DNA from: Cryptomeria japonica
Lineage: Eukaryota > Streptophyta > Pinopsida > Cupressales > Cupressaceae
Direction of reading: 5' to 3'
NCBI RefSeq assembly: GCF_030272615.1
Contig: NC_081405.1
Span: 569,593,095-569,657,094, forward strand
Length of the DNA: 64,000 nucleotides
Shown here: positions 11,704 to 23,488 of the stretch, piece after piece
How positions within the stretch are numbered: the first letter of the stretch is position 1
How the letters are laid out: each line of letters starts with the position of its first letter
Translations under genes and position numbers: made by a program
The notes under the pieces: model-generated
The model's database searches: none
Seen by the model: the letters and a program-made list of their open reading frames with translations, nothing else
What the model was told of the DNA's origin: nothing

Positions 11704-12203
11704 NNNNNNNNNNNNNNNNNNNNNNNNNNNNNNNNNNNNNNNNNNNNNNNNNNNNNNNNNNNNNNNNNNNNNNNNNNNNNNNNNNNNNNNNNNNNNNNNN
11801 NNNNNNNNNNNNNNNNNNNNNNNNNNNNNNNNNNNNNNNNNNNNNNNNNNNNNNNNNNNNNNNNNNNNNNNNNNNNNNNNNNNNNNNNNNNNNNNNNNNN
11901 NNNNNNNNNNNNNNNNNNNNNNNNNNNNNNNNNNNNNNNNNNNNNNNNNNNNNNNNNNNNNNNNNNNNNNNNNNNNNNNNNNNNNNNNNNNNNNNNNNNN
12001 NNNNNNNNNNNNNNNNNNNNNNNNNNNNNNNNNNNNNNNNNNNNNNNNNNNNNNNNNNNNNNNNNNNNNNNNNNNNNNNNNNNNNNNNNNNNNNNNNNNN
12101 NNNNNNNNNNNNNNNNNNNNNNNNNNNNNNNNNNNNNNNNNNNNNNNNNNNNNNNNNNNNNNNNNNNNNNNNNNNNNNNNNNNNNNNNNNNNNNNNNNNN
12201 NNN
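11704..12203. other. Assembly gap of 500 N
   Basis: Exactly 500 unknown bases, a conventional gap size, so the true length is unknown. It lies at the edge of the palindromic satellite, where assemblies tend to collapse. Confidence 0.99.
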
Positions 12204-14322
12204 TCTTGTGACACCATAGGACCCCTTAAGACACCAAATCAAGTCCTTCTCTCTCTCTCTCCCTCTCCTCCTCTCTCTCTCTCTATCTCTCTCTCTTTCT
12301 CCCTCTCTCCTTCTCTCTCTCTCTCTCTCTCACTCTCCTTCTCCCTATATGACCCTAACGACACCAAATCGTGTTGCTAGGGGTCATATTGTGTCCTACG
12401 ACCCTGTAAGACACAATATGACCACTAATGTTATGATTTGGTGTCCTTAAGGGGGTCCTATGGTGTTGTTAGGGGTCATATGGTGTCTTGTGACACCATA
12501 GGACCCCTTAGACACCCAATCATGCCGTTAGGGGTCATATTTACACCATAGGACACCTTAAGACACAATATGACCCCTTATGACACAATATGACCCAAAG
12601 CGACCCAATATGGTGTCATTAGGGGTCATATGGTGTTCTAAGAGGTCACAAGGGTTCATGGGACACGATATGACCCCTATGGACACCATATGACCCCTAA
12701 CAACACCAAAACATCTTGTTAGGGGTCATATTGTGTCCTACGACCCCGTAAGACACAATATGACCCCTAATGTTATGGTTTGGTGTCTTAAGGGGTCCTA
12801 TGGTGTCGTTAGGGGTCATATGGTGTCTTGTGACACCATAGGACCCCTTAAGACACCAAATCATGTCGTTAGGGGTCATATTTACACCATAGGACCCCTT
12901 AAGACACAATATGACCCCCTTATGACACAATATGATGCAAAGCGACCCAATATGGTGTCATTAGGGGTCATATGGTGTCCTAAGAGGTCATAAGGGTTCA
13001 TGGGACACCATATGACCCCTATGGACACCATATGACCCCTAATGACACTACAGGACCCCTTAAGACACCAAATCATAACATTAGGGGTCATATTGTGTCT
13101 TACGGGGTCGTAGGACACAATATGATGCCTAATGACATGATTTGGTGTCTAAAGGGTCCTATGGTGTCATTAGGGGTCATATGGTGTCCCATGAACCCTT
13201 TTGACATCTTAGGACACCATATGACCCCTAATGACACCATACTAGGTCGCTCTGGGTCATATTGTGTCCTAAGGGGTCATACTATGTCTTAAGGGTTCCT
13301 GTGGTGTAAATATGACCCCTAACAACATGATTTGATGTCTTAAGGGGTCCTATAGTGTCACAAGACACCATATGACCCATAACGACACCATAGGACCCCT
13401 TAAGACACCAAATCATGTCATTAGGGGTCATATTATGTCTTACATTGTTGTAGGACACAATATGACCCCTGATGACATGATTTGGTGTCGTTAGGGGTCA
13501 TATGGTGTCCATAGGGGTCATATGGTGTCTTGGGACACCATAAGACCCTTTAAGACACAATATGACCCCTTAGGACACAATATGACCCAAAGCGTCCCAA
13601 TATGGTGTCACTAGAGGTCATATGGTGTCCTTAGAGGTCATAAGGGTTCATGGGACACCATATGACACCATAGGACCCCTTAAGACACCAAATCATGTCG
13701 TTAGGGGTCATATTGTGTCTTACGCTATTGTAGGACACAATATGACCCCTAACGACACAATTTGGTGTCTTAAGGGGTCTTTATGGTGTCACAAGACACC
13801 ATATGACCCCTAACGATACCAAGCGACCCCTTAAAACACCAAATCATAACATTAGGGGTCATATTGTGTCTTACGGGGTCGTAGGACACAATATGACCCC
13901 TAACGACATGATTTGGTGTCTTAAGGGATCCGATGGTGTCGTTAGGGGTCATATGGTGTCCCATGAACCCTTAAGACACCAAATCATGTCGTTAGGGGTC
14001 ATATGGTGTCCATAGGGGTCATATGGTGTCCTAACGGGTCATAGACCACAATATGATCCCTTAGGACACAATATGACCCAAGGCGACCCAATATGGTGTC
14101 ATTAGAGGTCATATGGTGTCCTGAGAGGTCATAAGGGTTCATGGGACACCATATCACATAACTATCATTAGCGGTCATAGTTGTGGGTCGTAAGACACAA
14201 TATGATCCCTAACGACATGATTTGGTTTCTTAAGGGGTCCTATGGTGTCCCAAGACACCATATGATCCCTAACGACCACCATAGGACCCCTTAAGACACC
14301 AAATTGTGTCGTTAGGGGTCAT
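12204..14322. repeat. Palindromic higher-order satellite built from GGGGTCATATGGTGTC modules
   Basis: About 2.1 kb consist almost entirely of a 16-base module GGGGTCATATGGTGTC and its reverse complement GACACCATATGACCCC, with variants (CCTATGG, CATATTG, GATTTGGTGTC). Modules alternate in orientation every 20-60 bases, giving dozens of overlapping hairpins. A higher-order unit of about 330-340 bp is marked by AAAGCGACCC at about 12597, 12938, 13581 and (variant) 14081. It occurs inverted at about 13246. Frames translating as WCLKGSYGV or MTPNDTIGPLKTPN exist on both strands and are repeat artefacts. Confidence 0.95.
12248..12345. repeat. CT microsatellite, left of the palindromic satellite
   Basis: About 100 bases of CTCTCT with scattered CC and TT interruptions, set into the left edge of the satellite. 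Confidence 0.95.
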
Positions 14323-14425
14323 ATAGTCTCTCTCTCTCTCTCTCTCTCCTTTCCTCTCTCTCTCTCTCTCCCCCTCTCCTTCCTTCTCTCTCTCCCTCTC
14401 TCTCTCTCCTCTCTCTCTTCCTCTA

Positions 14426-14475
<50 letters not shown>

Positions 14476-14511
14476 TTCCTCTCCTCTCTCTACCTCTCTC
14501 TACCTCTCTCT

Positions 14512-14557
<46 letters not shown>

Positions 14558-14563
14558 TCTCCC

Positions 14564-14613
<50 letters not shown>

Positions 14614-14633
14614 TGTCCCTCTATCCCTCTCCT

Positions 14634-14731
<98 letters not shown>

Positions 14732-14764
14732 CTCTCTCTCTGTCCCTCTATCCCTCTCCTTCTC

Positions 14765-14840
<76 letters not shown>
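14323..14840. repeat. Long CT microsatellite with a GTCT tract
   Basis: About 520 bases of interrupted (CT)n. A pure (GTCT) run of about nine units lies at 14637-14672, and the block GTCCCTCTATCCCTCTCCTT is present twice (near 14614 and 14740). On the complementary strand it gives an Arg/Glu frame that is not a gene. Confidence 0.97.
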
Positions 14841-14842
<2 letters not shown>

Positions 14843-14972
14843 AAATATGACCAATAAAATCCAATATCTGATTTAATCAGATATTAGATTTCTGCCATGT
14901 GGGTAGTTTACTTCATAAATGGCGGCAAAGGGAAATTCTTTGGGGACCGCAAATTTTTATACAAAAGTTGGA

Positions 14973-15186
14973 TATCGGATAAAATACAATATCCAATTTT
15001 TATCCAGTATCCAATTTATCCGATATCCGATTTTTGTACTCAAATTTTCAAATTTCAAATTTTGGCTAGGGAATGCTTTGGTATTAGGCTTGGAAGTGAC
15101 AAGCCTGGAAAGTCAACTAAAAAAACATGTTTTTCAGTATTCCTTGATTTTCCAGACTTTACACTGGTGGCTGGCGACTTTTTTTG
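14973..15186 (-). repeat. Right subterminal motifs and inverted end of the candidate transposon
   Basis: GGATATCGGATAAAATAC, two ATATCCAATTT-type motifs and a palindromic ATCCGATATCCGAT cluster at 14973-15037. They are followed by AAGTCAACTAAAAAAACATG and GGCGACTTTTTTTGTAGAC. Read in reverse complement this resembles the left end. Confidence 0.45.
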
Positions 15187-15876
15187 TAGACAAAATTCAT
15201 AAAACGAAAAGGGGTATTTTAAGGATGTTCCCATCTTTCCAACAATATAAGGCTTCTCTTATTTCGACTTTAGTAAATAATTATTATTTATTTTCTATTT
15301 GAATTTTGACAATAGTCCCTGATTGATATACTGATTGAAAAACACTCATAACGTTCAAATGATATAACATTTCGTGAAACCGAAACATGCATCACATCCT
15401 ATGCTTCATCTACTATAGGAAAAAATTTAAAAAAATTAAATTTCATAAGGTTTTGAGCAAGTTAAGGTGGTAAGACGTAGGCGTTTCTGAATTTCTGAAA
15501 GCTGTAGTAAAATAATCATAAATAATTATTTAATTCATAAAAAAAAAAAAAAAATATGTGTCACATCCGGACATGAGTCTAATACTTATATTATAAATAT
15601 TATAAAAAAATATTAAGATTTTATTGTGATTAGGGTGGTCAGACATATGTCTACTTCTTATTTTTTTCCTAAAATTTTAGTACTACTGCATTGAAATTTG
15701 AAATTTTCATCAAATAGGTTTTTTTTTTTCCAAAAAACAACTAGTAGCTTAGAAACTACATTCAATTTTCTATATATTCTCTTCTTACATATTTTAAAAA
15801 TAATGTTCACAACTTATTCAAATTTTCTTATCAAGTTGCATAACTCTGATTTTTCTGAAATTTCATTTCCACTTAA
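15187..15876. other. Unexplained segment between the inverted end and the resumed gag
   Basis: AT-rich, non-coding. Two similar stretches, GGTGGTAAGACGTAGGCG (15467) and GGTGGTCAGACATATGTC (15634), suggest an internal duplication. It also holds A and T homopolymers (15538-15554, 15719-15730). It may be a remnant of a further insertion or of a longer transposon terminus. Confidence 0.4.
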
Positions 15877-16800
15877 GGGCCTATTTTGGCACACCATGAT
15901 CCTGCACATACCCATGGAAAAGAAAATAACTTATTGGAACTCTCTAAGGACTTAAAGAAAATCACCCCTCCTAAGTTTGATGGGAGGCAAATTGGCGAAG
16001 GAGCTGAGAATTGGTTAAATAAAATGGAAAAGTATTTTGAACTAAGGGATTTTGGCGAAACAACCAAGGCCTTATGGGGTTCCTATCAACTCACAGGGGA
16101 GGCAGCCAGCTGGTGGACAAACACCAAGGAGCAAAATGGGTATAGTAGGGATATGATCACATGGGATCAACTTTTTCGTCACTTCTGAAAAAGGTGGCTC
16201 CCTCAATTGTTCTTTGATGGGAAGGTGACAGATTCCACAATCTATGTCAAGGGCCCCTATCAGTCCAATAATATTGGGATAAGTTTGCCAAATTGCTTAA
16301 GTGTGTGCCTATGTACTAAAAAGATGAGGAAGGCCAAGCAAGGATGTTCATTTTGGGACTGAATACCAAGATAGGGGCAGAGGTTGACATGCATGAACCC
16401 AAAAATATGAATGAAGTATGTGAAAAGTCCTTAAGGGAAGATATGAAGATTCAAACACTAGCAGGATAGAACTATAATGGGAACCATTCATTTAAAAGGA
16501 AGCAGGAATTCAAAGGGAACACAAACTTCAACAAGAGTCAAAGGGATAATTCTTCCGAAAGAAGACCACCCCCTAATCAATATTAGAGGAATGGAAATAA
16601 CATGGGCAACTATAATAGGAACAACCAATAGAACAGGATAACTTATCCGCCCAGGGCCAATGAAACAAGGAACGATCCCCCTAGGAATCAAGGTAGGAGG
16701 GGTCCTCCAGGTGGATGCTTTATGTGTGGGGGAAACCATTTTGCTAGAGAGTGTCCCAAGATGCAAGGTCAGATTAGGGCCAATCAACCCCAACAAGGGC
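15877..16800 (+). pseudogene. gag: gag, structural and nucleocapsid part (Ty3/gypsy)
   Basis: This continues the Gag begun at 3765. ITPPKFDGRQIGEGAENW, LNKMEKYFELRDF and LTGEAASWWTNTKEQ form the retrotransposon Gag core. A TGA at 16186 (fits CGA to TGA) follows FRHF, and the frame then shifts several times. The nucleocapsid end at 16710-16790 has a zinc knuckle CFMCGGNHFARECPKM. Gag forms the virus-like particle in the cytoplasm. The multiple lesions make it non-functional. Confidence 0.85.
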
Positions 16801-18705
16801 CCCAACAAAGGATTCATGTAGCAATTAGGAACCGAAGAGGAAGATACCAGAATGTTCCCGTGGAAACTACACGTACACTATTTGAACAACCAATTTCAAT
16901 TCTAATTGACACTGGGTCATCTGAGTGTTTCATCTCACCTGAATTAGTAAGAAAAATTAATCAAATGTAGTCATCATGGACGGTTCAATATGGGGATAAG
17001 GCAACTAGGGAAGTAACTAAGTGTTTGCCGAGGGCAAGGGTATAATTTCCTGAGTTTGAAACAAGGTTAGATCTCTATGTGGCACCCCTAGGATTATATG
17101 ATGTAATTATTGGAATGAGTTGGTTAACAGACCATCAAGGTAATGTAGAGTGCTATAACAAAGTTGTGGAATGTTTGGATGATGGAGGAAAAAGGGTCAA
17201 AATCCAAGGAAAGTTTAATCCCATTAATATAGAAACCATATCAGCCATGCAATTAAAGAAGGAAAGAAGGAGAGGAGGCAAAATCTATATGGTTGAAATT
17301 GATAAAGGAAAATAGGAAAACACCCCAACCCTTGAAATTACCCCTTTCTTAAAAGAATTCAAGGATGTATTTCTAGAAGAATTACTCGGCTTACCTCCTA
17401 AAAGGAACTTTGACTTTTCTATCGAAATACTACCGAGAGCTGAACTAGTATCAAGGGCACCTTACCGAATGAACACAACTGAATTACAAGAGCTCAAAAT
17501 GCAATTAGAGGAACTCGTAGCTAAAGGATTAATAAGGCCAAGAGTATCACCATGGGGAGCGCCAGTCTTGTTTGTTATTAAGAAGGATGGAACGTTAAGA
17601 CTATGCATCGACTATAGGATGTTGAACAAGGTCACAATAAAGAATTGGTATCCCTTACCTCGAATAGAGGATCTTTTTGACCAAATGAAAGGAGCAACAG
17701 TTTTCTCAAAGATAGACCTCTGATCAGGATACCATCAACTCAGAATTAAGGAGGAAGACATTCCAAAGACAACTTTCAGGACTAGATATGGGCATTATGA
17801 GTTCACAGTAGTTCCTTTTGGTGTAACCAATGCCCCAGCCACATTTATGAACCTAATGAATATTGTACTCCATGACTACTTGGAAAAATTTGTTTTGGTA
17901 TTTCTGGATGACATATTGATTTACTCTAGGAATGAGGAGGAACATTTAGTACACCTACAAATTGTTTTGTAAAGGTTGAAAGAACATAAGTTATATGGGA
18001 AATTGTCAAAATGTGCCTTTTTCAAGGAAAAGGTTCACTAACTTGGGCATATAATATCAAAGGAAGGAATAGTAGTTGATCCAGATAAGATAAAGGCAAT
18101 AGAATGGCCAATCCCTAAAAACATTCCAGAGGTAAGAAGCTTTATGGGGCTAGCAGGTTACTATAGGAGGTTTGTGGAAGGATTCTCTAAGATAGCAAAC
18201 CCCATCACCTCATTACAGAGGAAGGGTAAAAGGTTTGTGTGGACAGAACAAAGTGATAAGGCATTCCAAATCTTGAAGGGAAAACTAACTTCAGCACCCA
18301 TTCTAAAGGTACCAGATCCGAATGGACACTTCACAGTCATAACTGATGCTTCTATTGAAGGTTTAGGAGGAGTACTTGTCTAAGATGAAGGGGTAGTAGC
18401 TTACGAATCCAGGAAGCTAAAGACTCATGAAGTCAATTATGCACCCCATGAGTTAGAGTTAGCAGAGATTGTGCATGCCCTACAGAAATGGAGACACTTC
18501 TTGCTAGGGAAGCCCTTTGAGTTAAAGTCAGATAACCAAGGACTAAAGTACATCTTTACCCAACCCCACTTAAATGCCAGACAAAGAAGGTGGTTGGAGT
18601 TTCTAAGTGAATATGATTTTGAAATTGAATATATTAAGGGGAAGGAAAATAGGGTGGCAAATGCTTTAAGTAGGAGGAGACACTTAATGACTATAGCAAC
18701 ATTCA
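16801..18705 (+). pseudogene. pol: pol: protease, reverse transcriptase, RNase H (Ty3/gypsy)
   Basis: One reading frame runs from 16722 to 20150. The protease has SILIDTGSSECFIS (DTG active site) at about 16897-16940 and DVIIGMSWL at 17100. RT runs from [16 protein letters not shown] through [13 protein letters not shown] to the catalytic FLDDILIYS (17905), all intact apart from stops. RNase H has [30 protein letters not shown] and LKSDNQGLKYIF, ending at NRVANALSRRR. In-frame stops lie at 16968, 17043, 17313, 17721, 17970, 18039 and 18381. No frameshift is seen in this part, so decay is by point mutation. Confidence 0.93.
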
Positions 18706-20150
18706 AAACTTCTTTGAAAAGACAAGTAATGGATGAGCAGGAACATGACCCATGGTATGAGCGAGTCAAATTGACATTAGAACACGATCCAACCGATCCC
18801 AAGATTGAAGGGTATACATTAGACAAAGATGGGTTGCTCAGATACAATAATATAATCTATATTCCTAATTCAAGAGACTTAAGGGAAGTAGTCTTGTCAG
18901 AGGCTCACAATGCCCATTACTCAGGGCACCCGGGGGTTAACAAACTTTATGCGGACCTAAAGAAGTTATACTTTTGGCAAGAGATGAAGAATGACATAGT
19001 CAAGTATGTGGCTAAATGTTTGGAGTGCCAAAGAGTAAAGGGAGAACATAGACATCTAGCTGGATTGTTATAGTTACATGATGTACCTCAACACAAGTGG
19101 CAAGTTATTAGCATAGATTTTGTGCAAGGGTTGCCCACGTCACCTTCTAGGCATGATACAATAATGGTGGTAATTGACAAACTCACTAAGGTGACACACT
19201 TTATACTAGGGAACCTGACAGATGATGCACCTACCTTGGCTAGGTACTTTGTTAAGGAAATATTTAGGTTGCATGGAATGCTAGAGAAAATCATATCAGA
19301 TAGAGATGCTAGATTCACTTCAAGGTTTTGGACATCTCTTCAATCAGCTCTGGGAACTCAACTAAATTTTAGCACTGCATACCATCCCGAAACCGATGGT
19401 CAAACAAAAAGGACAAATCAGATTTTGGAAGACCTACTCCGCATGTATTGCATGGACCAACAAAAGAAATGGGAAGAGTACCTACCTCTAGTAGAGTTGG
19501 CTTACAATAATACATGTCAAACATCTTTGGGAGTGACACCTTTCGAAGCATTGTATGGTAGACCATGTCAAACACATTTGAGTTGGGATAGTCTTGAAGA
19601 TAGAGTAATTGTTGGACCAGATATGTTCAAGGAAATGGAAAAGAAAACTAAGGAAATTAGGCAAAGATTGAAGGAAGCCTCAAATAGGCAGAAAAGTTAT
19701 ATAGGCAAAAACATGACTCCAAGGGAATTTGAGGTGGGAGAGAAAGCCTTCCTAAGGGTTAGGCCACACAAGAGTTCCATAAGGTTTGGGAAAAGGACCA
19801 AGCTTGCACCTCGTTATGTTGGACCCTTTGAAATATTGGAAAGGATTAATCCAGTTGCATACTGGTTGGCCTTACCTCCCTACTTGAGCCGAATCCATGA
19901 TGTCTTCCATGTATCACTTCTTATTAAGTATGTACCTGATGCGAAATGCATTTTGAATTGGGATGCTTTACAGGTCCAGGAAATGGGAGGAATAATGATA
20001 GAGCCATTCAAAATCTTGGAGAGGCGCCAGTGCCAATTGCGCATCAGAGAGGTTGATCAATGCAAAGTACAATGGAACCAGTATGATGAAAAGAATGCCA
20101 CATGGGAAGATACTAGGGAGATGCAACAGTTGTTTCCTTTTTTGTTTTAA
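18706..20150 (+). pseudogene. pol: pol: integrase (Ty3/gypsy)
   Basis: The zinc-binding HHCC region is present (HYSGHPGV, then KCLECQRVK at 19012). A TAG at 19071 splits it from the core. The core has IDFVQGLP, ISDRDARF and the third acidic motif region YHPETDGQTKRTNQILED. Where the family has the catalytic glutamate in QTER, this copy has QTKR, a GAA to AAA-type change, so the catalytic triad is incomplete. The C-terminus has the GPFEIL..INPVAYWLALP module, SRIHDVFHVSLL and a chromodomain-like tail (ILERRQCQLR..VDQCKVQWNQY). The natural stop is TAA at 20148. Confidence 0.93.
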
Positions 20151-20214
20151 ACTAATCATGAACTATAGACTCTTTTTGGATACATTCAATAAGTGCATCA
20201 GGATGATGCACAAA

Positions 20215-20229
20215 TTAAGGGGGGGAGGA
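20215..20229 (+). other. Polypurine tract
   Basis: AAGGGGGGGAGGA directly precedes the TGTCACAACC start of the 3' LTR. It is the plus-strand primer site for reverse transcription. Confidence 0.9.
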
Positions 20230-23200
20230 TGTCACAACCCTCCTTTATCACTTTTTTATTTAAGTACAATTCTATTATATTTTGGTTAAGCTATTTAAAA
20301 TGATTGAATAAATGTTATAAAAGAATAAAAATGAACACACACACACCTGGATAATATAATTCAAAAGGCATTATTTTTATTTATTTATTTTCCACTCCCA
20401 ATTATGGCACATTTTGTAGTTAGAATAAGAAGCTTCTAGAGGAATCTCCACCACCTTGCATGTAACTCCCCCACTAAGTTTCATCAATTTGCATGAGTCC
20501 AATATTGGAAAAGAATCTCCTTTTTAATTAAATTTTCTAGATAGTGGAATGGAGGGATTTTTCTTATAAAATTGTATGCAAGTTTCAAATAAGGGAGTTG
20601 ATTATGTTTTGGAGGAAAATTTCCCAAGTTTTAGTAGTAGGATCTTCTTGGTAGACTCATTTTCGTTGCACGATTATTAAGTGGTTCTTGAAGATTTCTC
20701 TCGAGTTGCAAGGAAGGGCCTAAAAAGGTTAGCTAGAGGATTCAACTTCGAGCTTCAGTAAACCAAGTTCTCTCCTTTTGTCATATGAAGAATTTGTATT
20801 ATCAAAAAAAAAAAATATATAGCTTCTAGATTCTTTGGTTGAATATAGTTTTCTGAAAGAAATCATTTCTTAGTTGCTAGATAGGAAGAAATTATATTTT
20901 GCTTTCTTTAAAGAAATGTAGTGATATAATTCTTTCTCTTTTTAAATACAAATGTAGATTTCTCTTCCATATTTTATTTAATCTATTTAAAGGGTAGAAA
21001 ATCAGATTTTTGCTTTTCTGTTTTCTCTTGAAAACTAGAGATGATATTGAATATAAAAATAAATAAATCTCTCTCTGTGAGTGAATAAATAAATATCTCT
21101 CTCTATGAATGAATAAACAAATCTCTCTCCCTGTGAATGAATAAGTAAATCTCTCTATGAGTGAATAAATAAATCTCTCTATGAGTGAAGAAATAAATCT
21201 CTTTGTGAGTGAAGAAATAAACCTCTCTGTGAAAGAAGAAATAAATCCCTCTCTCTGTGAATATTAGTTGAGAAATAAAATACAAATCCCTCTGTGTGAG
21301 CTTGGTATTTCTCAGCATAAACATCTACCTACTTTGATAATCTATGCATCGCTGGAGCAAACTATTTCCCTGTTTTATTTTATTTCTCTGTTAAAATTTC
21401 GTCCCTGGGATTAAATTGTTATTCTCACTCTTACATTAAATTTTTTTTTTATATACACATACCTATTTATATACTCTTCTTTTATGTAATTTAATAATCT
21501 GGAATGAAACTATATAAATATATAGTATTAATAAATTGATGCAAAGTAAATTTTATTTGTTTCGATGCACGAAACAGTACTCCGTACGGATTATCAGACC
21601 GTCGCAGGTGGGGAGCGGAGTTATTACCTCCGCAAGGGAGTAGTATCGTAACAGTACCCTTCACTAGCCTGTGGTCAATGCTGCAGAAGTGTCCGTAGGG
21701 TAGTGGAGGGGACACATGGGGTCCCACTCCCACTTGGCCCTTGCAAAAGCCATTTCAAAACCAAATTTAAGACATTGTTATTTATTAAATTCTTTTTTTT
21801 ATTTATTTTAGTAATAAAATTTAAACTTAGGTAAATTTTTAGATTTATAATTAGTTTTAACAAATTTATAAATTGTAAATTAAATTATACCAAATTTTAT
21901 TCCTTTTAAGATTTGCTTAGTAATTAATCCATATTAATATAATTTGAAGTTAATCCTATTTTTGGGACTAGTGACTTTATAAGCAATATTCTTGCATGTA
22001 ACTTACACTACCTTCGCCTCATACTAGTGACTTTATTGGTGTTTCCATCTCAAAGCAAGTTACACATTTAATTATTAATACACAAGTTTCCTAATTGTCA
22101 TTATTATGCAAGTTATATTTCAAGTTTTGAATAATAAATAATTTTAGTTATGGTTTTTATTCCATGTAATTCATCAAGTAGTTGTTCAATTAATTAAACT
22201 TCGCAATGTCTAGTTATGTACATTCATTTCATGATTATATTTTGAGCATGATGTTTTCATAAGCTCTTAGTTAAGAAAACTAAACAAAGGAAGATGGAAA
22301 ACCAAAACCTAGCAGCATTCGGTATATACAGTGCCTCTAGGTCACGCTTACGGGTAATGCCATCGTGTTGAACTACTGCACTTAATGCCTAATAAAGTTG
22401 CATCAACGACGTCTGTGGCATCATCCCTATAAATCATCGGGGAGTAATAAGGGACACTTGGAAGTTAAAATCAAAGGGGCGGGTAGTCCCTCTTGGATCG
22501 ATAATCTAACAAGATAATCCTTAAATGATTTTACATCCATTGAGTTAAACCATAGTAAACCCCCTTTAGGGTTGGTTAAGTAAAATGCTTTTATGAAATT
22601 GATTTATTCTTGAAGAGATATTGGTGATTGACAATTTGGTCAAGGGCGATGCTTATGATAGGTGTTAGGATGTAGTTGTTTTAGGCCACAAACAATAGGC
22701 CATCTTGAGCCTTTGTTTAAAGTGCTACCACCATGGGTAGCAACCGTAGAGAAACTGTCTGGGACATTGACCCTAGAAAGGGTTGCGTAACCACTAATCA
22801 GTTTACATCAAACCATAGAGTAGAAAATAGAACTACATGCTTTACGCATTGATCCCGTGCCGAAGCGGGTATGTAGGCAATCTTGGTATGGAGTTGTCCC
22901 TCATACTCGGGCATTTGTGGGTGGGGTCTAGGCTTGGTAAAAAGAAGGTTTGAGTAAGAATCCTAATTTGAAAGATAAGTATAATAAAATGGAAAAAGTA
23001 ATTCAATGCATACTCGGAAGGAATCCTGTATGGATTTGCTTGACTTCCTACGGCTTTAAGCCAAATTTCGAGGTGGAATTCAACCTTGAATTATGTTATT
23101 TAATTACTCCTAAGGATGGTGACCTCGGTGTACTTCTATTAGAAGAGTGTAGTACTTAGGGAGTGGCTCAGGACCCGAATGGTCCCGATGAGTCTAAGTC

Positions 23201-23483
23201 TCTGTCCAGAGCACCTCCTATCCCGATTGGATAGATGGCCTACCGTGTATGGGTAGATGCCTATCCCGTATTAGATAGATGAAATTTTATGTCTCGTATG
23301 GACAGATGCCTAACCCGTATGGTTAGATGCTCATCCCGGATGGATGAATGCCTAATCCAAACGGATGGATGCCTAGAGTATGCAATTGAATTAAACACAA
23401 ATGATTAAATTAAACAAAAAAATTAAAATAAAGAGAAAAGAAGAATGGTAAAAGTTGTGGGTTAAACATGGTGGGTTATTACA
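20230..23483 (+). repeat. 3' LTR of the Ty3/gypsy element
   Basis: 3254 bp with TG..CA ends, colinear with the 5' LTR. Differences include a changed GAATAAATAAATC minisatellite (about 21065-21265) and a replaced segment near 22020-22045. Confidence 0.93.
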
Positions 23484-23488
23484 ACGAT
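23484..23488. repeat. Target-site duplication ACGAT, right copy
   Basis: Identical to 367-371; marks the right edge of the gypsy insertion. Confidence 0.9.

Larger units (their letters stand above)
4096..15186. mobile_element. Candidate large DNA transposon with diverged inverted ends and two gene relics
   Basis: This block sits inside the gypsy gag. Its left end (about 4100-4215) and the reverse complement of its right end (about 15072-15186) share, in the same order, CAAAAAGTSGC, GTTGACTTT, GGCYTG, TGTCA and GCCT..TA..TACC. That suggests terminal inverted repeats of about 115 bp, strongly diverged. Just inside each end are clustered ATATCCGAT / ATATCCAATTTTT motifs (4218-4256 and 4538-4555 on the left; 14973-15037 on the right), like subterminal transposase-binding arrays. 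Inside are two convergent gene relics and several satellites. No transposase domain or target duplication was identified, and 15187-15876 is not explained. It could instead be several nested insertions. Confidence 0.45.
372..23483 (+). mobile_element. Ty3/gypsy LTR retrotransposon, complete outline with a large internal insertion
   Basis: The element has LTRs 372-3615 and 20230-23483, a primer-binding site at 3618, and gag, protease, RT, RNase H and integrase in Ty3/gypsy order. A polypurine tract abuts the 3' LTR and ACGAT duplications flank the whole. After subtracting the insertion inside gag (about 4096-15876) the element is about 11.3 kb. It is dead: gag and pol carry many in-frame stops, and one catalytic integrase residue is replaced. 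It interrupts the RPA1-like gene. Confidence 0.93.

Noticed and set aside
11499-12380. Long frames crossing the gap
   Set aside because: They consist mostly of unknown residues from N bases and have no meaning.
12697-14015. Overlapping open frames on both strands (WCLKGSYGV, MTPNDTIGPLK)
   Set aside because: They are translations of the palindromic satellite; frames on both strands give the same words because the module is self-complementary.
14500-14784. Arg/Glu-rich minus-strand frame
   Set aside because: Pure translation of the CT microsatellite.
15187-15880. Target duplication for the insertion in gag
   Set aside because: AAGGG and GGGCC occur near both junctions, but the frames do not join cleanly and the right inverted end lies 690 bases away from the gag, so no duplication is claimed.
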